DNA of 64,000 nt from Christiangramia bathymodioli (lineage in GTDB: Bacteria; Bacteroidota; Bacteroidia; Flavobacteriales; Flavobacteriaceae): contig SRSL01000001.1 in the NCBI GenBank assembly GCA_009735695.1, positions 48-64,047 on the forward strand. The letters are read 5' to 3'. Below are positions 44,037-53,088 of this stretch, in pieces. The notes under the pieces were generated by a model, which was not told the DNA's origin, did not search any database, and saw only the letters and a program-made list of their open reading frames with translations. Positions within the stretch are counted from its first letter, which is position 1; the number at the start of each line of letters is the position of its first letter. Both the position numbers and the translations under genes were made by a program.

Positions 44037-45193
44037 CAGTATGTAATACTTTTTGTTGACCTTAATTCAACCTTTGAAAGGATACCTGCGATTTTTTCAC
44101 CGGAATTCCCGGTTCCGTAAATTGTAGATGAGCCGTAATACCCATTAGCGTCCAATTCCTTGATCTTTTCCAGAATTTCCTGCCTGTTATATCCCACATG
44201 ACTTACATTTTCAGCCTTCAACCTTCGATTCTGCCTGCTTCCTATATCGATCGCAGGAACTCCAAGATAACTGCATTCCCTAATTCCTACGCTTGAATTA
44301 CCTATGATCATTTTGGAATGCTTCAGTAATCTTAAAAAATCCAGGGAGTCCATATTCTTGAAGAAATGAATGTTCTCCGGGTTTTGCTGTTCCCTGAAAG
44401 TTCTTATTCCATTCGAGGTCCCGTCAGAGCCCGCATCGACATTAGGCCAGAACCAGAAGGCTGATATTTCTGAATTTCTCACCGCAATAAGAGTTTCCAG
44501 GACATGTTGTCGCGCCTGCTCATATTCAGAGGTCACCGGATGCTGCATCACAACCAGGTAGCCTTGCTCCCAATTGATCTTATTTCCTACTCCGCCATAC
44601 TTTTCTAAAGGATTAAAGCTTAATTCTTTTTCATTTTCGACCATCCTTGCCAGGTCTATGGAAGGACATCCCGTATTGATGACCATATCCGGGTCTTCTC
44701 CCAGTTTAATCACCCGGTTTCGTGCATCCTCATTAGAAACCAGGTGAAGATCCGCCAGCTTGGTGTTGGCATGTCTTACTTTTTCGTCTATACTTCCGGT
44801 CACTTCTCCTCCCTGAATGTGCACCAGCGGAATATTCTGGTATGCCGCCGCGATGGAAGTCGCAATAGTTTCAAATCTGTCCGCAATGCTTATCACAGCG
44901 TCGGGTTGAAGATTATAGAATACATTGGTAAGTTCCATCAGTCCCAGTCCCGTGGTCTTTGCCATGGTAGTTGGATTCTCCCCTTCGAGTACCATATAAA
45001 CTTTTGCTGAGGCCTCGAAACCATCTTTCCTGATAAAATCGGCGGCATTCCCATATCGGTCCAAAAGGGCCGATCCGGCAATCACCAATTGAAGTTCCAG
45101 ATCTGGATGGTCATGGATTGCGTGGAGTGCCGTCTTGATCCTGCTATAGGAAGGGCGTGCGGTGATCACAACACAGATTTTTCTTTTACTCAT
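44036..45193 (-). CDS. neuC: UDP-N-acetylglucosamine 2-epimerase, hydrolysing
   Basis: Makes ManNAc from UDP-GlcNAc (or 2,4-diacetamido variants), the first step to a nonulosonic acid. The 385 residues begin KRKICVVITARPSYSRIKTALHAI, and contain HIQGGEVTGSIDEKVRHANTKLAD with the conserved GGExTG of the hydrolysing class and IIGNSSVGIRECSYLGVPAIDIGSRQ. This class differs from the non-hydrolysing WecB coded at 51970-53088 in the same locus. It lies 30 bases downstream of neuB. Confidence 0.92.
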   Translation of the reverse strand: MSKRKICVVITARPSYSRIKTALHAIHDHPDLELQLVIAGSALLDRYGNAADFIRKDGFEASAKVYMVLEGENPTTMAKTTGLGLMELTNVFYNLQPDAVISIADRFETIATSIAAAYQNIPLVHIQGGEVTGSIDEKVRHANTKLADLHLVSNEDARNRVIKLGEDPDMVINTGCPSIDLARMVENEKELSFNPLEKYGGVGNKINWEQGYLVVMQHPVTSEYEQARQHVLETLIAVRNSEISAFWFWPNVDAGSDGTSNGIRTFREQQNPENIHFFKNMDSLDFLRLLKHSKMIIGNSSVGIRECSYLGVPAIDIGSRQNRRLKAENVSHVGYNRQEILEKIKELDANGYYGSSTIYGTGNSGEKIAGILSKVELRSTKSITY

Positions 45194-45223
45194 AAATTGT
45201 AAATATGGAACAAAGTATACATT

Positions 45224-46216
45224 TTAAAAATGCTCAGTTTTTAAAAATGACCATTTTTTAATATCTGCAGCTAAACTTTTTCCTATAATTTTATTGAAAT
45301 CTTTTGCCTGGATTCCCATATTACTGGGTTTCTTTGCTTCAAGATCTTCGAATTTTATTACATGGCCTGCAGTAAGATCTTTGTTTACGGCCAGCGATTT
45401 TTCAAAAATACCTTTTAGCTCCATAAATTTGGAATTATCATTTTTATCTACCGGGTTTTGGAGCCCTTCAGATATATTCCTAACGGCCTTTACCAGCTCC
45501 TTTATTTCATTAATCTCAAGGGAAGATGAAGCATCCGGCCCAAAACTTTGTCGGCTAAATACAGTATGAAACTCCAGGATTTCAGCACCTAAAGCGGTAG
45601 CAGCGATACAGGTTTCAGGTTTTGCAGAATGATCTGAATAGCCTATCGGTACTTTATACCTCTGCTTTAGTTCCTGAATGACATTTAAACCATAATTAGT
45701 TGGTTCGGTAGGATAAGAGGTAGTACATTGAAGAATGGAAAAGTCTGTATTCCTTTCTTTCAGAAATCTAACCGTATCATCAAGTTCCTGAAAGGAACTC
45801 ATTCCGGAAGAAAGAATAACCGGCTTCCCGGTACGGGCTATCTTTTCCAGTAAGAGAAAATTATTAACTTCTCCGGAGCCAACTTTATATCGCTTAACCC
45901 CTAATTGCTCGAGTAAATTAACCGCAGCATTACTAAATGGAGAAGCCATGAATTCAACTCCCTTATCTTCACATCTTGATTTGAGTTTTCTCCATTCTTC
46001 AGCAGTAAACTCCATGCGTTTCCAGTAGTCGAATCGGGATTTATCCTGAAGAGAGAATTTTACTCTAAAAGGTTCATAAATGCTACTTTCGGCTTCCGCA
46101 ATATGAACCTGGAATTTTATAGCGTCCACGCCGGTGCCAGCTAAGGCATCGATATAACTCAAGGCCATTCCCAGGCTACCCTCATGGGCCTGACCAACTT
46201 CTGCGATAATATCCAT
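45224..46216 (-). CDS. neuB: N-acetylneuraminate synthase family protein
   Basis: Condenses ManNAc (or a related hexosamine) with phosphoenolpyruvate to a nonulosonic acid. The 330 residues form a TIM barrel (IIAEVGQAHEGSLGMALSYID, IKFQVHIAEAES, KVGSGEVNNFLLLEKIARTGKPVILSSGM, LQCTTSYPTEPTNYGLNVI, IGYSDHSAKPE) plus a C-terminal SAF/antifreeze-like domain (about 270-330, SLAVNKDLTAGHVIKFEDLEAK). All parts of a full-length NeuB are present. It heads neuB-neuC-neuA-asnB. Confidence 0.93.
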   Translation of the reverse strand: MDIIAEVGQAHEGSLGMALSYIDALAGTGVDAIKFQVHIAEAESSIYEPFRVKFSLQDKSRFDYWKRMEFTAEEWRKLKSRCEDKGVEFMASPFSNAAVNLLEQLGVKRYKVGSGEVNNFLLLEKIARTGKPVILSSGMSSFQELDDTVRFLKERNTDFSILQCTTSYPTEPTNYGLNVIQELKQRYKVPIGYSDHSAKPETCIAATALGAEILEFHTVFSRQSFGPDASSSLEINEIKELVKAVRNISEGLQNPVDKNDNSKFMELKGIFEKSLAVNKDLTAGHVIKFEDLEAKKPSNMGIQAKDFNKIIGKSLAADIKKWSFLKTEHF

Positions 46217-46217
46217 A

Positions 46218-47096
46218 TTATACTTTTAATACAATGTTAATTGAACCAGCCATGAGCTCTTCATCTGTATACCCCAGGAAATCCTCGTGCAATTTAAGTT
46301 TTTTAAACTTTTTATAATTTTCAGAACCCTCTTTTGGTTTGTCATAGGTTAGATCAACTATTTCATAACCTAAATCCTCAAATATATCCAGGAATTGAGG
46401 TAATCGAAGTCTATTGTGGTAATCGAATCTGGTTTGAATTTTATTCCATTTTTCTTCAGAAAAACGCAGAAAATCCTGTAATGAAAGCTGCTTATCAACA
46501 TATGCTCTGTGATCGCTTGGGGAGATCAAATGAATTATATATGAGCCAGGATTTAGCTCTTTCTTAAAACTGGCATGCATCTCTTTTATGGTCTCTGGTT
46601 TCACATGTTCCAATACAAAACGCGAAAAAACTATATCGGTATCTGAAATATCATGGTCTGTGATATTCGTAAATGGGAAATACTCTATTCCTTCTGGAAG
46701 CGAATATAATGAGTCATCTTCCACATTAATCAATCTGTCATACTTCTGTGAAAAAATACTGTTTAGCCTGTTTATATTATTATTCTGGTAATGACGGTTC
46801 AGATCAAAACTTTTTATGCGTCTTGCCTTGCCCAAGTACTTGAAGAAATAAGGCATTATAGGCAACCAGCCTGAACCTATTTCAGCGATTACTTTAGCCT
46901 TTATCTCTATATCGCACCGCACACAAATTTGCTTTATGGTTTGATAAGAATTAAAGGAAGTATTTATTTTTTGATCAAGGTTTTGCTCGAAATAAAGATT
47001 CTGTATAAAGTGGTAGAGCTGATCCCCACGCTTTCGTGGTAATATATCCAGGAGATGAAATAAGTAGGTTTTAAATTTTGACTTCAATATCATCAA
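46218..47096 (-). CDS. SAM-dependent methyltransferase
   Basis: A 292-residue methyltransferase with a diverged class I core: VIAEIGSGWLPIMPYFFKYLG (motif I), SFDLNRHYQNNN and DTDIVFSRFVLEHVKPETIKEM (motif post-II with the HV pair). The C-terminal part (LPQFLDIFEDLGYEIVDLTYD) also fits this group. It has one base between it and neuB and one to the upstream glycosyltransferase, so it belongs to the same transcript. The target may be the glycan. Confidence 0.78.
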   Translation of the reverse strand: MMILKSKFKTYLFHLLDILPRKRGDQLYHFIQNLYFEQNLDQKINTSFNSYQTIKQICVRCDIEIKAKVIAEIGSGWLPIMPYFFKYLGKARRIKSFDLNRHYQNNNINRLNSIFSQKYDRLINVEDDSLYSLPEGIEYFPFTNITDHDISDTDIVFSRFVLEHVKPETIKEMHASFKKELNPGSYIIHLISPSDHRAYVDKQLSLQDFLRFSEEKWNKIQTRFDYHNRLRLPQFLDIFEDLGYEIVDLTYDKPKEGSENYKKFKKLKLHEDFLGYTDEELMAGSINIVLKV

Positions 47097-47097
47097 G

Positions 47098-48180
47098 TCA
47101 GGAAAATTTTAGGGCGACTTCTATAATACCCTCAGTTTTATTACTAATTATAGTGTATGGTAAATTTCGATAAAATGAAATCAGGTGCAAAATAACCTGG
47201 TCATTCATTTCCTGAAATGAATAATATTCGGGAACCTTCTTCCCTAATTTTTTCTTTAGATAGTATTTTGTTGAATCCTGAAAGCTATCCATCTTGAAAA
47301 GAATCTTTATAACTCCATTCCATAATCCAGGAAGTTGACCGAATAAAACCTCGTTAACCTGTCTCTTTTCGTTAGATACTGAAAAATCGACTGGGGCTTG
47401 CTGAAGTTCATTCAAATCATCCTGGGTCATACACTGCCCCCATCCTTCCAGATTCACTTGGGTAGTTCTACGTTTAATAGCTGATTTTAAATGTTGATGA
47501 TTAAGTGCTAAGATTCCTGAGACTTTTAGATCTGTTAATTTACCCGATTTTGCCATACTTTGATAGGAATCATGCCATTGATGTAACATTAATAGTTCTT
47601 CCTCATAGAATTTCACCTTGGTTCCGGCATTTTTCAATCTTACATGCATATCGGTATCCTCGCTACCCCAGAAATGATAAAATTCGTCAAAACCATTTAA
47701 ATCTTTCAATTGCCGCACCGGAAACATGCTTAAGCCAGTGGCCTCTGACGTACTTAGTCTTGAAACCTTATAATCTGAAAATTCTATGTCTTTATTACTT
47801 TCGACGGAATCCAAATAGCCAACCTGGAAATAGGTTGTTTCGTTCTTGACCTGAAGTTTTCTTGCCACTTTTACAAAATCAGGATGAAAAATTATATCTA
47901 CATCAGCTACAAAACAATATCCCGTATCAAGTATTTTTATGACAGAATTTAAAGCCCTGCTCTTATTCCATGGTTGAAATTTAGCCACCAAATATTTATA
48001 GGTAATAAAATTAAATTTTGAGCATATCTCTTTTATATTTTGAGATATAGGATCATCTGAACCATAATCAACGAAATACACATGAAAATTAGGATCAGTT
48101 TGATTAGCTAGTGATTGAAAAGATTTTCTAATCCTTTCGGAATTCCTATTGCGATATGGGTATATTATGGAAAGTTTCAT
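47098..48180 (-). CDS. Glycosyltransferase family 2 with galactosyltransferase-type C-terminus
   Basis: A GT-A enzyme of 360 residues: KLSIIYPYRNRNSERIRKSFQSL at the N-terminus, CFVADVDIIFHPDF with the DXD site (DVD) and GFDEFYHFWGSEDTDMHVRLKNAG, the Glyco_transf_7C-type motif. The C-terminal third (about 240-360) is of unknown role. Its start overlaps the upstream PP-loop gene by four bases. Confidence 0.87.
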   Translation of the reverse strand: MKLSIIYPYRNRNSERIRKSFQSLANQTDPNFHVYFVDYGSDDPISQNIKEICSKFNFITYKYLVAKFQPWNKSRALNSVIKILDTGYCFVADVDIIFHPDFVKVARKLQVKNETTYFQVGYLDSVESNKDIEFSDYKVSRLSTSEATGLSMFPVRQLKDLNGFDEFYHFWGSEDTDMHVRLKNAGTKVKFYEEELLMLHQWHDSYQSMAKSGKLTDLKVSGILALNHQHLKSAIKRRTTQVNLEGWGQCMTQDDLNELQQAPVDFSVSNEKRQVNEVLFGQLPGLWNGVIKILFKMDSFQDSTKYYLKKKLGKKVPEYYSFQEMNDQVILHLISFYRNLPYTIISNKTEGIIEVALKFS

Positions 48181-49346
48181 TTAGAAATGAAGCGAATAAT
48201 ATTTAATTTTTTTCGGTAAAGAATATATTTCAGTTTGAAGAATTCCACTTGAAAATCCCTTTCACTGGTTTCCTTAATATAATTAATGAGCTCTCGATCA
48301 AGGGTAAGTTTTTTCTTTTTAGACAGCAACCATCCAATATACTTCTTTTTATTTCTTCTAAACTTTTGAACATCAAATACACTTGAGTATAAATCAAGTT
48401 TTCCTAATAAATCTAGAGTTAACATTGTTCTCTGACATTTATAACATTCCGAACAATTAATTTTTTCCCTTTCGTTTCTGATTGGATGAGTACAAACATC
48501 CAAATGGTCATAGGTTTCTGAAAATTGTGATATAAGTTCTGTTCTATCTATTCTGGAATATTTCAAGGCACTTACAAAAAAAGAAGTAGATTCTGTGGAT
48601 AAATTGGGAATGATCAACATATCCAGATCCGCAATTTCAGCATTATTAAAACCGAAATGGTCAAATCGCGTGCCTGATGAATAGTAATAGTTTTTAAATA
48701 ATTTTTGGAAAAGTAAAGCACACGAAATCGTTCGTAAATTATAGGTTTCCTGAAATTTCATCTGCAAAATCTCACTTAAATTTGAATCTACAGTAATTAC
48801 CTCCTTATTCACTTTTTTTGCAAAGGCAGCCACATTACTAAATCTTTCATGAAATATGGACCTTGCATTTTCGCCACCATGGTCTCCATGCGAACCAACA
48901 TTAAAGAAGGTGAAATAATTTATTTTGTATGGATCTACTTCATCATTATGATCGAAATAAGTAGCTAGAGAATCAATTCCACAAGAAAGACCTGTACTTG
49001 CAGTATTTCCAAAATTAAAATCGGTTTGGCTTAAGGAGGAAGGCAAAATTTTAATTTTTTTATACTGATCATTTACTAGGCAGAGAGCATCTATAATATA
49101 ATGGTTAAGACTATAAAATAGTTTTGAGGATATTGGAGTGTTTATTTTTATGTCATTTCCTGTCTTAAGACCTAAAAATAATAATCCAACTACAAATGCA
49201 TCAGATTGTTCAGTAACTATAAAATTCTCATATTCGTTCGGAAATGAATACCATAATTCCTTTTTCTGCTTGTCCATCTCAAACTGCACTGAAACAGTTG
49301 TCTTACCGTCCCTGGTATTTAATACAGGCTTCTCAATAATTAGCAT
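48177..49346 (-). CDS. QueC-like PP-loop ATPase of unknown role
   Basis: A 389-residue protein that I cannot assign to a named family. It has a PP-loop at 121-126 (SCGIDS within TGLSCGIDSLATYF), a likely nucleotide-binding acid patch, and a cysteine cluster C285-x12-C298-x2-C301-x2-C304 (NCSECYKCQRTMLTLDL) that resembles the zinc site of QueC. PP-loop enzymes adenylate a carboxylate or carbonyl before adding ammonia or sulfur; in this locus the substrate would be a sugar acid or a sugar amide, by inference. The N-terminal 110 residues are not recognised. It is the first gene of the 49346-25386 leftward run. Confidence 0.6.
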   Translation of the reverse strand: MLIIEKPVLNTRDGKTTVSVQFEMDKQKKELWYSFPNEYENFIVTEQSDAFVVGLLFLGLKTGNDIKINTPISSKLFYSLNHYIIDALCLVNDQYKKIKILPSSLSQTDFNFGNTASTGLSCGIDSLATYFDHNDEVDPYKINYFTFFNVGSHGDHGGENARSIFHERFSNVAAFAKKVNKEVITVDSNLSEILQMKFQETYNLRTISCALLFQKLFKNYYYSSGTRFDHFGFNNAEIADLDMLIIPNLSTESTSFFVSALKYSRIDRTELISQFSETYDHLDVCTHPIRNEREKINCSECYKCQRTMLTLDLLGKLDLYSSVFDVQKFRRNKKKYIGWLLSKKKKLTLDRELINYIKETSERDFQVEFFKLKYILYRKKLNIIRFISK

Positions 49347-49589
49347 AAAAATCTAAAATATGATTTTCAGAAGGTTCTCCAATCTTCCTTTAAATTTAGA
49401 ATGAATCATTTTTCAACGACGTTAATTGAATACAGTTGGTTTTGGCATTCCGTTTTTTTAACTAAAAATATTATTAATTAGTAAAATGTAACCTATTCAC
49501 TATACTTTTATAAAAAATTCCATCTTTAACACAACAAAATAAATCGAAAATATTTGTATTAATTGCTTTTAGCATAAGATCTGAATTGA

Positions 49590-50555
49590 ATGATACATAT
49601 ATTTAAAATTGATCCCTTAACCTATACGCCATTTGACAAAAACTTTTCCAAGGATGATTTCTATTATTTAGAGAATAAGGGTTTAAAAATAACTAGCAAT
49701 AAAAATAAAGCTGATTTATTCCTAGCAGGCAACCATAATAGCCTAAGAAGATTTATTTCCAAAAATCCTCTACTAAGAAATTATTTAATTTGGTCCCAAG
49801 AACCCAGATTTTCGAAGATAAAATCCTCCCACTTTTATCCATTTTTGGTTTTCCCTAAAGTACATTTAATGAATGTATATACAGGTGACGTATTTTTAAA
49901 TAATGTTACTAATCAGGATAAAAAATTTATTTCCAACAGTCCGATTAAACCTTTAGAGCAAAATTTTCGTTTCGAAAATCGAAAGGTAGCAGCTTTAATG
50001 TCTTATTATCAGGGTGGAAAAAACAGCAGGCTACTTATTAATGGTTTCGACATTGATTTAATAAAAAAAAGATCAGAAATAGCAATTTACTTATTCAAAG
50101 AGAATATGATTGACATTTATGGTCATGGTTGGCCGCATGGGATTTCAAAAGAAGATTCAAGATTTAATCAAAGACATTCAAGAAAAAAAGATATTTTAAG
50201 AGATTACCACTTTAATTTATGTTTTGAGAACACTGTTTACCCAAAGTACATAACGGAAAAAATTTGGGAAAGCATTGAAAATAAATGTCTCCCAATCTAT
50301 TATGGAGGTGCCAGGAGTTCCATTTATGAGATATTTCCTCAGCAAAGTTTTATTGATTATTCAGAAATAGAAAATCCTGAAAGATTAAAACATATTATTA
50401 AAACTATGTCCAGAGAGGAGTTTATTGATAGGTTAAATAAATGTATAGCTGTTTATAATTCATTCATAAACAAACCAGTTCAATTCTGGGAAAATTCCAG
50501 AAAAGATATGCTTGATAAAATAGTCGAGAAATGCGAACTTATAACCAACAATTGA
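49590..50555 (+). CDS. Alpha-1,3-fucosyltransferase-like protein (GT10)
   Basis: Transfers fucose, or another sugar from GDP-type donors. The 321 residues have the family's donor-binding block at 205-240 (DYHFNLCFENTVYPKYITEK onward, ending in LPIYYGG) and SQEPRF near 69-74, comparable to the acceptor side of GT10 enzymes. It is one of only two plus-strand genes in the glycan locus. No GDP-fucose genes are in the window, so the donor must be made elsewhere. Strongly A/T-rich, with 243 bases before it that hold no clear promoter. Confidence 0.88.
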   Translation: MIHIFKIDPLTYTPFDKNFSKDDFYYLENKGLKITSNKNKADLFLAGNHNSLRRFISKNPLLRNYLIWSQEPRFSKIKSSHFYPFLVFPKVHLMNVYTGDVFLNNVTNQDKKFISNSPIKPLEQNFRFENRKVAALMSYYQGGKNSRLLINGFDIDLIKKRSEIAIYLFKENMIDIYGHGWPHGISKEDSRFNQRHSRKKDILRDYHFNLCFENTVYPKYITEKIWESIENKCLPIYYGGARSSIYEIFPQQSFIDYSEIENPERLKHIIKTMSREEFIDRLNKCIAVYNSFINKPVQFWENSRKDMLDKIVEKCELITNN

Positions 50556-50578
50556 AGTAAGATTAGTTAAAATGGAGT

Positions 50579-51823
50579 TTATATCCCCAATACTGAAGTA
50601 AACGTCTTTTTAAGGTACTGAACTGACATATAGCATTTTAAATCTGGCCTATCCATTTCAATTGTACCATGGCCTTTCCAGTTTGTGTATAAATCTTCTA
50701 TAATTCTCTTTATTGACTCAACGTCATCTATTTCAGACCAATAAGTATAATCATTCCCTAACAATCTTTTCGATTCACTTCTAGAAGGTCCAAGCAGAAG
50801 TATAGGTTTATTAGCCATGATACAATGAGGAAATTTCCCGGGTAAGAATGGACTAACTTCCGATTTAGTTTCTAAAATAATATTTACAGATGCTTGGTCT
50901 TGCATCATTGAAACTTCTGAGAAAGGGACATAATCTTCGCTTACATTAATCTGTGGGGTTTCTTTTCTAGAATTAATCAATTCACCTGTGTAAACATTCT
51001 TCCCGCCAAGGAAAATTAGCCTAGCATCCTTTTTTGCGTCTGGGTTTTCATTTAAAAATTTTTTAAATGCCTGAAGTATTCCTTGTGGATCTCTACCTTT
51101 TAAAAGATAACCGGCATGAAGGATATTAAACTTCGTGATATCAAAATAGACCGGTAATTCTATTTTATTTAGTTGATTATTTGAAATTTGATGGGGTATA
51201 ATCACGCTCTTATCCATCACATTTGGAAAGAAACTCCCCATCCACTCCTTTAAAAGTTTACTTGGAAAAGCAAGATAGTTTGCTTTCTCGAACATTTCTC
51301 TAACAAATTCCTCCTTCATAGCGTGACCAGGCTCATACCACCTATAGGGTGCCGGATATAAATGCATTGGATAAGGATCATGTAAATATGCCATCCATCT
51401 AGAATGGAGGTTTTTCATCTTCAAGACTGCATGATGCGGCCTGAAACTACCTCCTTTACTAAGTGTTAAAACAAGATCTGGATCAAAATCATTAATTTTA
51501 CTTAAGGCCTCTACAATACTATTTCGATCATTAATTAAAGTAAAAGAAAAACCAAAATACTTTTCAATTAAAGGATTAAGCTTTATTCCGGTTTTCCGCC
51601 TTAAATGCCTTTCAATTCTACTTAAGTAAAACAGCAGGCTACTTCTATTCTCCTCTATTGGATAACAAGGAATACCTTCAATTTCAATCTCTTTAAGGGT
51701 GTAATGGTAAACTCTTAAATCGTAACCCGCATCAACCAAGTTTTTGATAAGTGCCACTCTGCCTTTAGTTCCACTGCTATCCTCAATATCTATGGACTCA
51801 GCTACTACCAATATTTTTTTCAT
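50579..51823 (-). CDS. GT4-like glycosyltransferase
   Basis: A 414-residue protein with GT-B architecture: KILVVAESIDIEDSSGTKGRVALIKNL at the N-terminus, DPDLVLTLSKGGSFRPHHAVL, YDITKFNILHAGYLLKGRDPQGILQAF at the start of the second domain and PFLPGKFPHCIMANKPILLLGPSRSE as a weak donor motif. The canonical EAM-type E-x7-E is not present in full, so it is a divergent member. It converges with the GT10 gene (24 bases between stops) and diverges from wecB. Confidence 0.75.
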   Translation of the reverse strand: MKKILVVAESIDIEDSSGTKGRVALIKNLVDAGYDLRVYHYTLKEIEIEGIPCYPIEENRSSLLFYLSRIERHLRRKTGIKLNPLIEKYFGFSFTLINDRNSIVEALSKINDFDPDLVLTLSKGGSFRPHHAVLKMKNLHSRWMAYLHDPYPMHLYPAPYRWYEPGHAMKEEFVREMFEKANYLAFPSKLLKEWMGSFFPNVMDKSVIIPHQISNNQLNKIELPVYFDITKFNILHAGYLLKGRDPQGILQAFKKFLNENPDAKKDARLIFLGGKNVYTGELINSRKETPQINVSEDYVPFSEVSMMQDQASVNIILETKSEVSPFLPGKFPHCIMANKPILLLGPSRSESKRLLGNDYTYWSEIDDVESIKRIIEDLYTNWKGHGTIEMDRPDLKCYMSVQYLKKTFTSVLGI

Positions 51824-51969
51824 ATTAGTCTACTTGCTTAATCATGGTTGGTAAAGCTATTACTAATAAAGTCAATATCCAATTCAGGAAATCATGCATG
51901 AGTTTAGGTCATTGACCCGTTTCTAATTTCTAACAAAAATAGATTGCACAATTTCATACCTTCGCTTAA

Positions 51970-53088
51970 ATGAATAATCATATGCAAATAGATTTAATAG
52001 CTGGAACAAGACCCAATTTTATTAAAATAGCTGCAATAATTCATGCAATTGAATCGTCTAAAATCTCTCTTAATTATAGGATAATTCATACCGGTCAACA
52101 TTATGACGAAAAGTTAAGCCAAGGCATTTTCAGGGATTTAAATTTACCTGAACCTGACATAAATCTAAATATCGGAAGTGGTAGTCAGGCTGAACAGACT
52201 GGAGGTATTATGATTAGATATGAAACAATACTGAAAGAAAAAAAGCCTGATATGTGTATCGTAGTAGGAGATGTGACATCAAGCATGGCCTGTGCAATCA
52301 CTGCAAAAAAAATGGGTATAAAGGTCTCTCATATCGAGGCGGGCTTGCGCTCCAACGATTGGAATATGCCTGAAGAAATAAATCGAGTAATAATTGATAG
52401 TATAGCTGATTATTATTTCACAACAACCATAGAAGCCAGCCAAGAATTATTCAGGATTGGAAAATCAAAAGAAGAAGTCTTTCTTGTTGGCAACACAATG
52501 ATAGATACACTTTTGAGATTCAAACCAAGGTTTCAGGCACCAGATATATGGAAAAAATTAGGTTTACAAAAAGGATGTTTTTTACTATTAACCCTTCATC
52601 GACCTAGTAACGTTGATGAAATTGAAAATATAAATCAAATTTTAAATACCATTATGGAGAATTCATACGGAGTGCCTGTAGTTTTTCCTGTTCATCCGAG
52701 AACAGCCTCTATAATGAAGAATAGTCAACTTTCTTATAAAAATCTTTTTTTGATAGAGCCTTTAAGGTATTTAGAATTTAATTACCTGTTACAGCACTGT
52801 AAGGCAGTTCTAACAGATTCCGGGGGGGTCACAGAGGAGGCTACGGTTTTAAAAATTCCCTGTATGACATTAAGAGAAAATACTGAGAGACCGGAAACAG
52901 TTAATATAGGGACTAATGAAATAGTTGGAACGAAAAAAATGAATATAAAAAACGCATTAAATAAACTCTTCCAAAATGAGTGGAAAAAAGGTAGGCTACC
53001 TGAATTATGGGACGGCCAGACCGGAAAAAGAATAATTGAAATTTTAATTAAAAAGAAAACGTTTCATACTGATCAAATAATAAATTAA
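51970..53088 (+). CDS. wecB: UDP-N-acetylglucosamine 2-epimerase, non-hydrolysing
   Basis: Interconverts UDP-GlcNAc and UDP-ManNAc. The 372 residues carry IDLIAGTRPNFIKIAAII, IIHTGQHYDEKLSQ, VVGDVTSSMACAITAKK, HIEAGLRSNDWNMPEEINRVIID, LTLHRPSNVD, and LTDSGGVTEEATVLKIPCMTLRENTERPE, a full set for WecB/MnaA. Start ATG at 51970; an ATG four codons later (51982) is also possible. It is read against most of the locus, and its last 45 bases overlap the convergent GT2 gene. The product may supply ManNAc or, after oxidation, ManNAcA. Confidence 0.93.
   Translation: MNNHMQIDLIAGTRPNFIKIAAIIHAIESSKISLNYRIIHTGQHYDEKLSQGIFRDLNLPEPDINLNIGSGSQAEQTGGIMIRYETILKEKKPDMCIVVGDVTSSMACAITAKKMGIKVSHIEAGLRSNDWNMPEEINRVIIDSIADYYFTTTIEASQELFRIGKSKEEVFLVGNTMIDTLLRFKPRFQAPDIWKKLGLQKGCFLLLTLHRPSNVDEIENINQILNTIMENSYGVPVVFPVHPRTASIMKNSQLSYKNLFLIEPLRYLEFNYLLQHCKAVLTDSGGVTEEATVLKIPCMTLRENTERPETVNIGTNEIVGTKKMNIKNALNKLFQNEWKKGRLPELWDGQTGKRIIEILIKKKTFHTDQIIN

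Noticed and set aside
45194-45223. Promoter before neuC
   Set aside because: The minus strand shows TATACTTTG, which has one extra base relative to TAnnTTTG; too uncertain to list.
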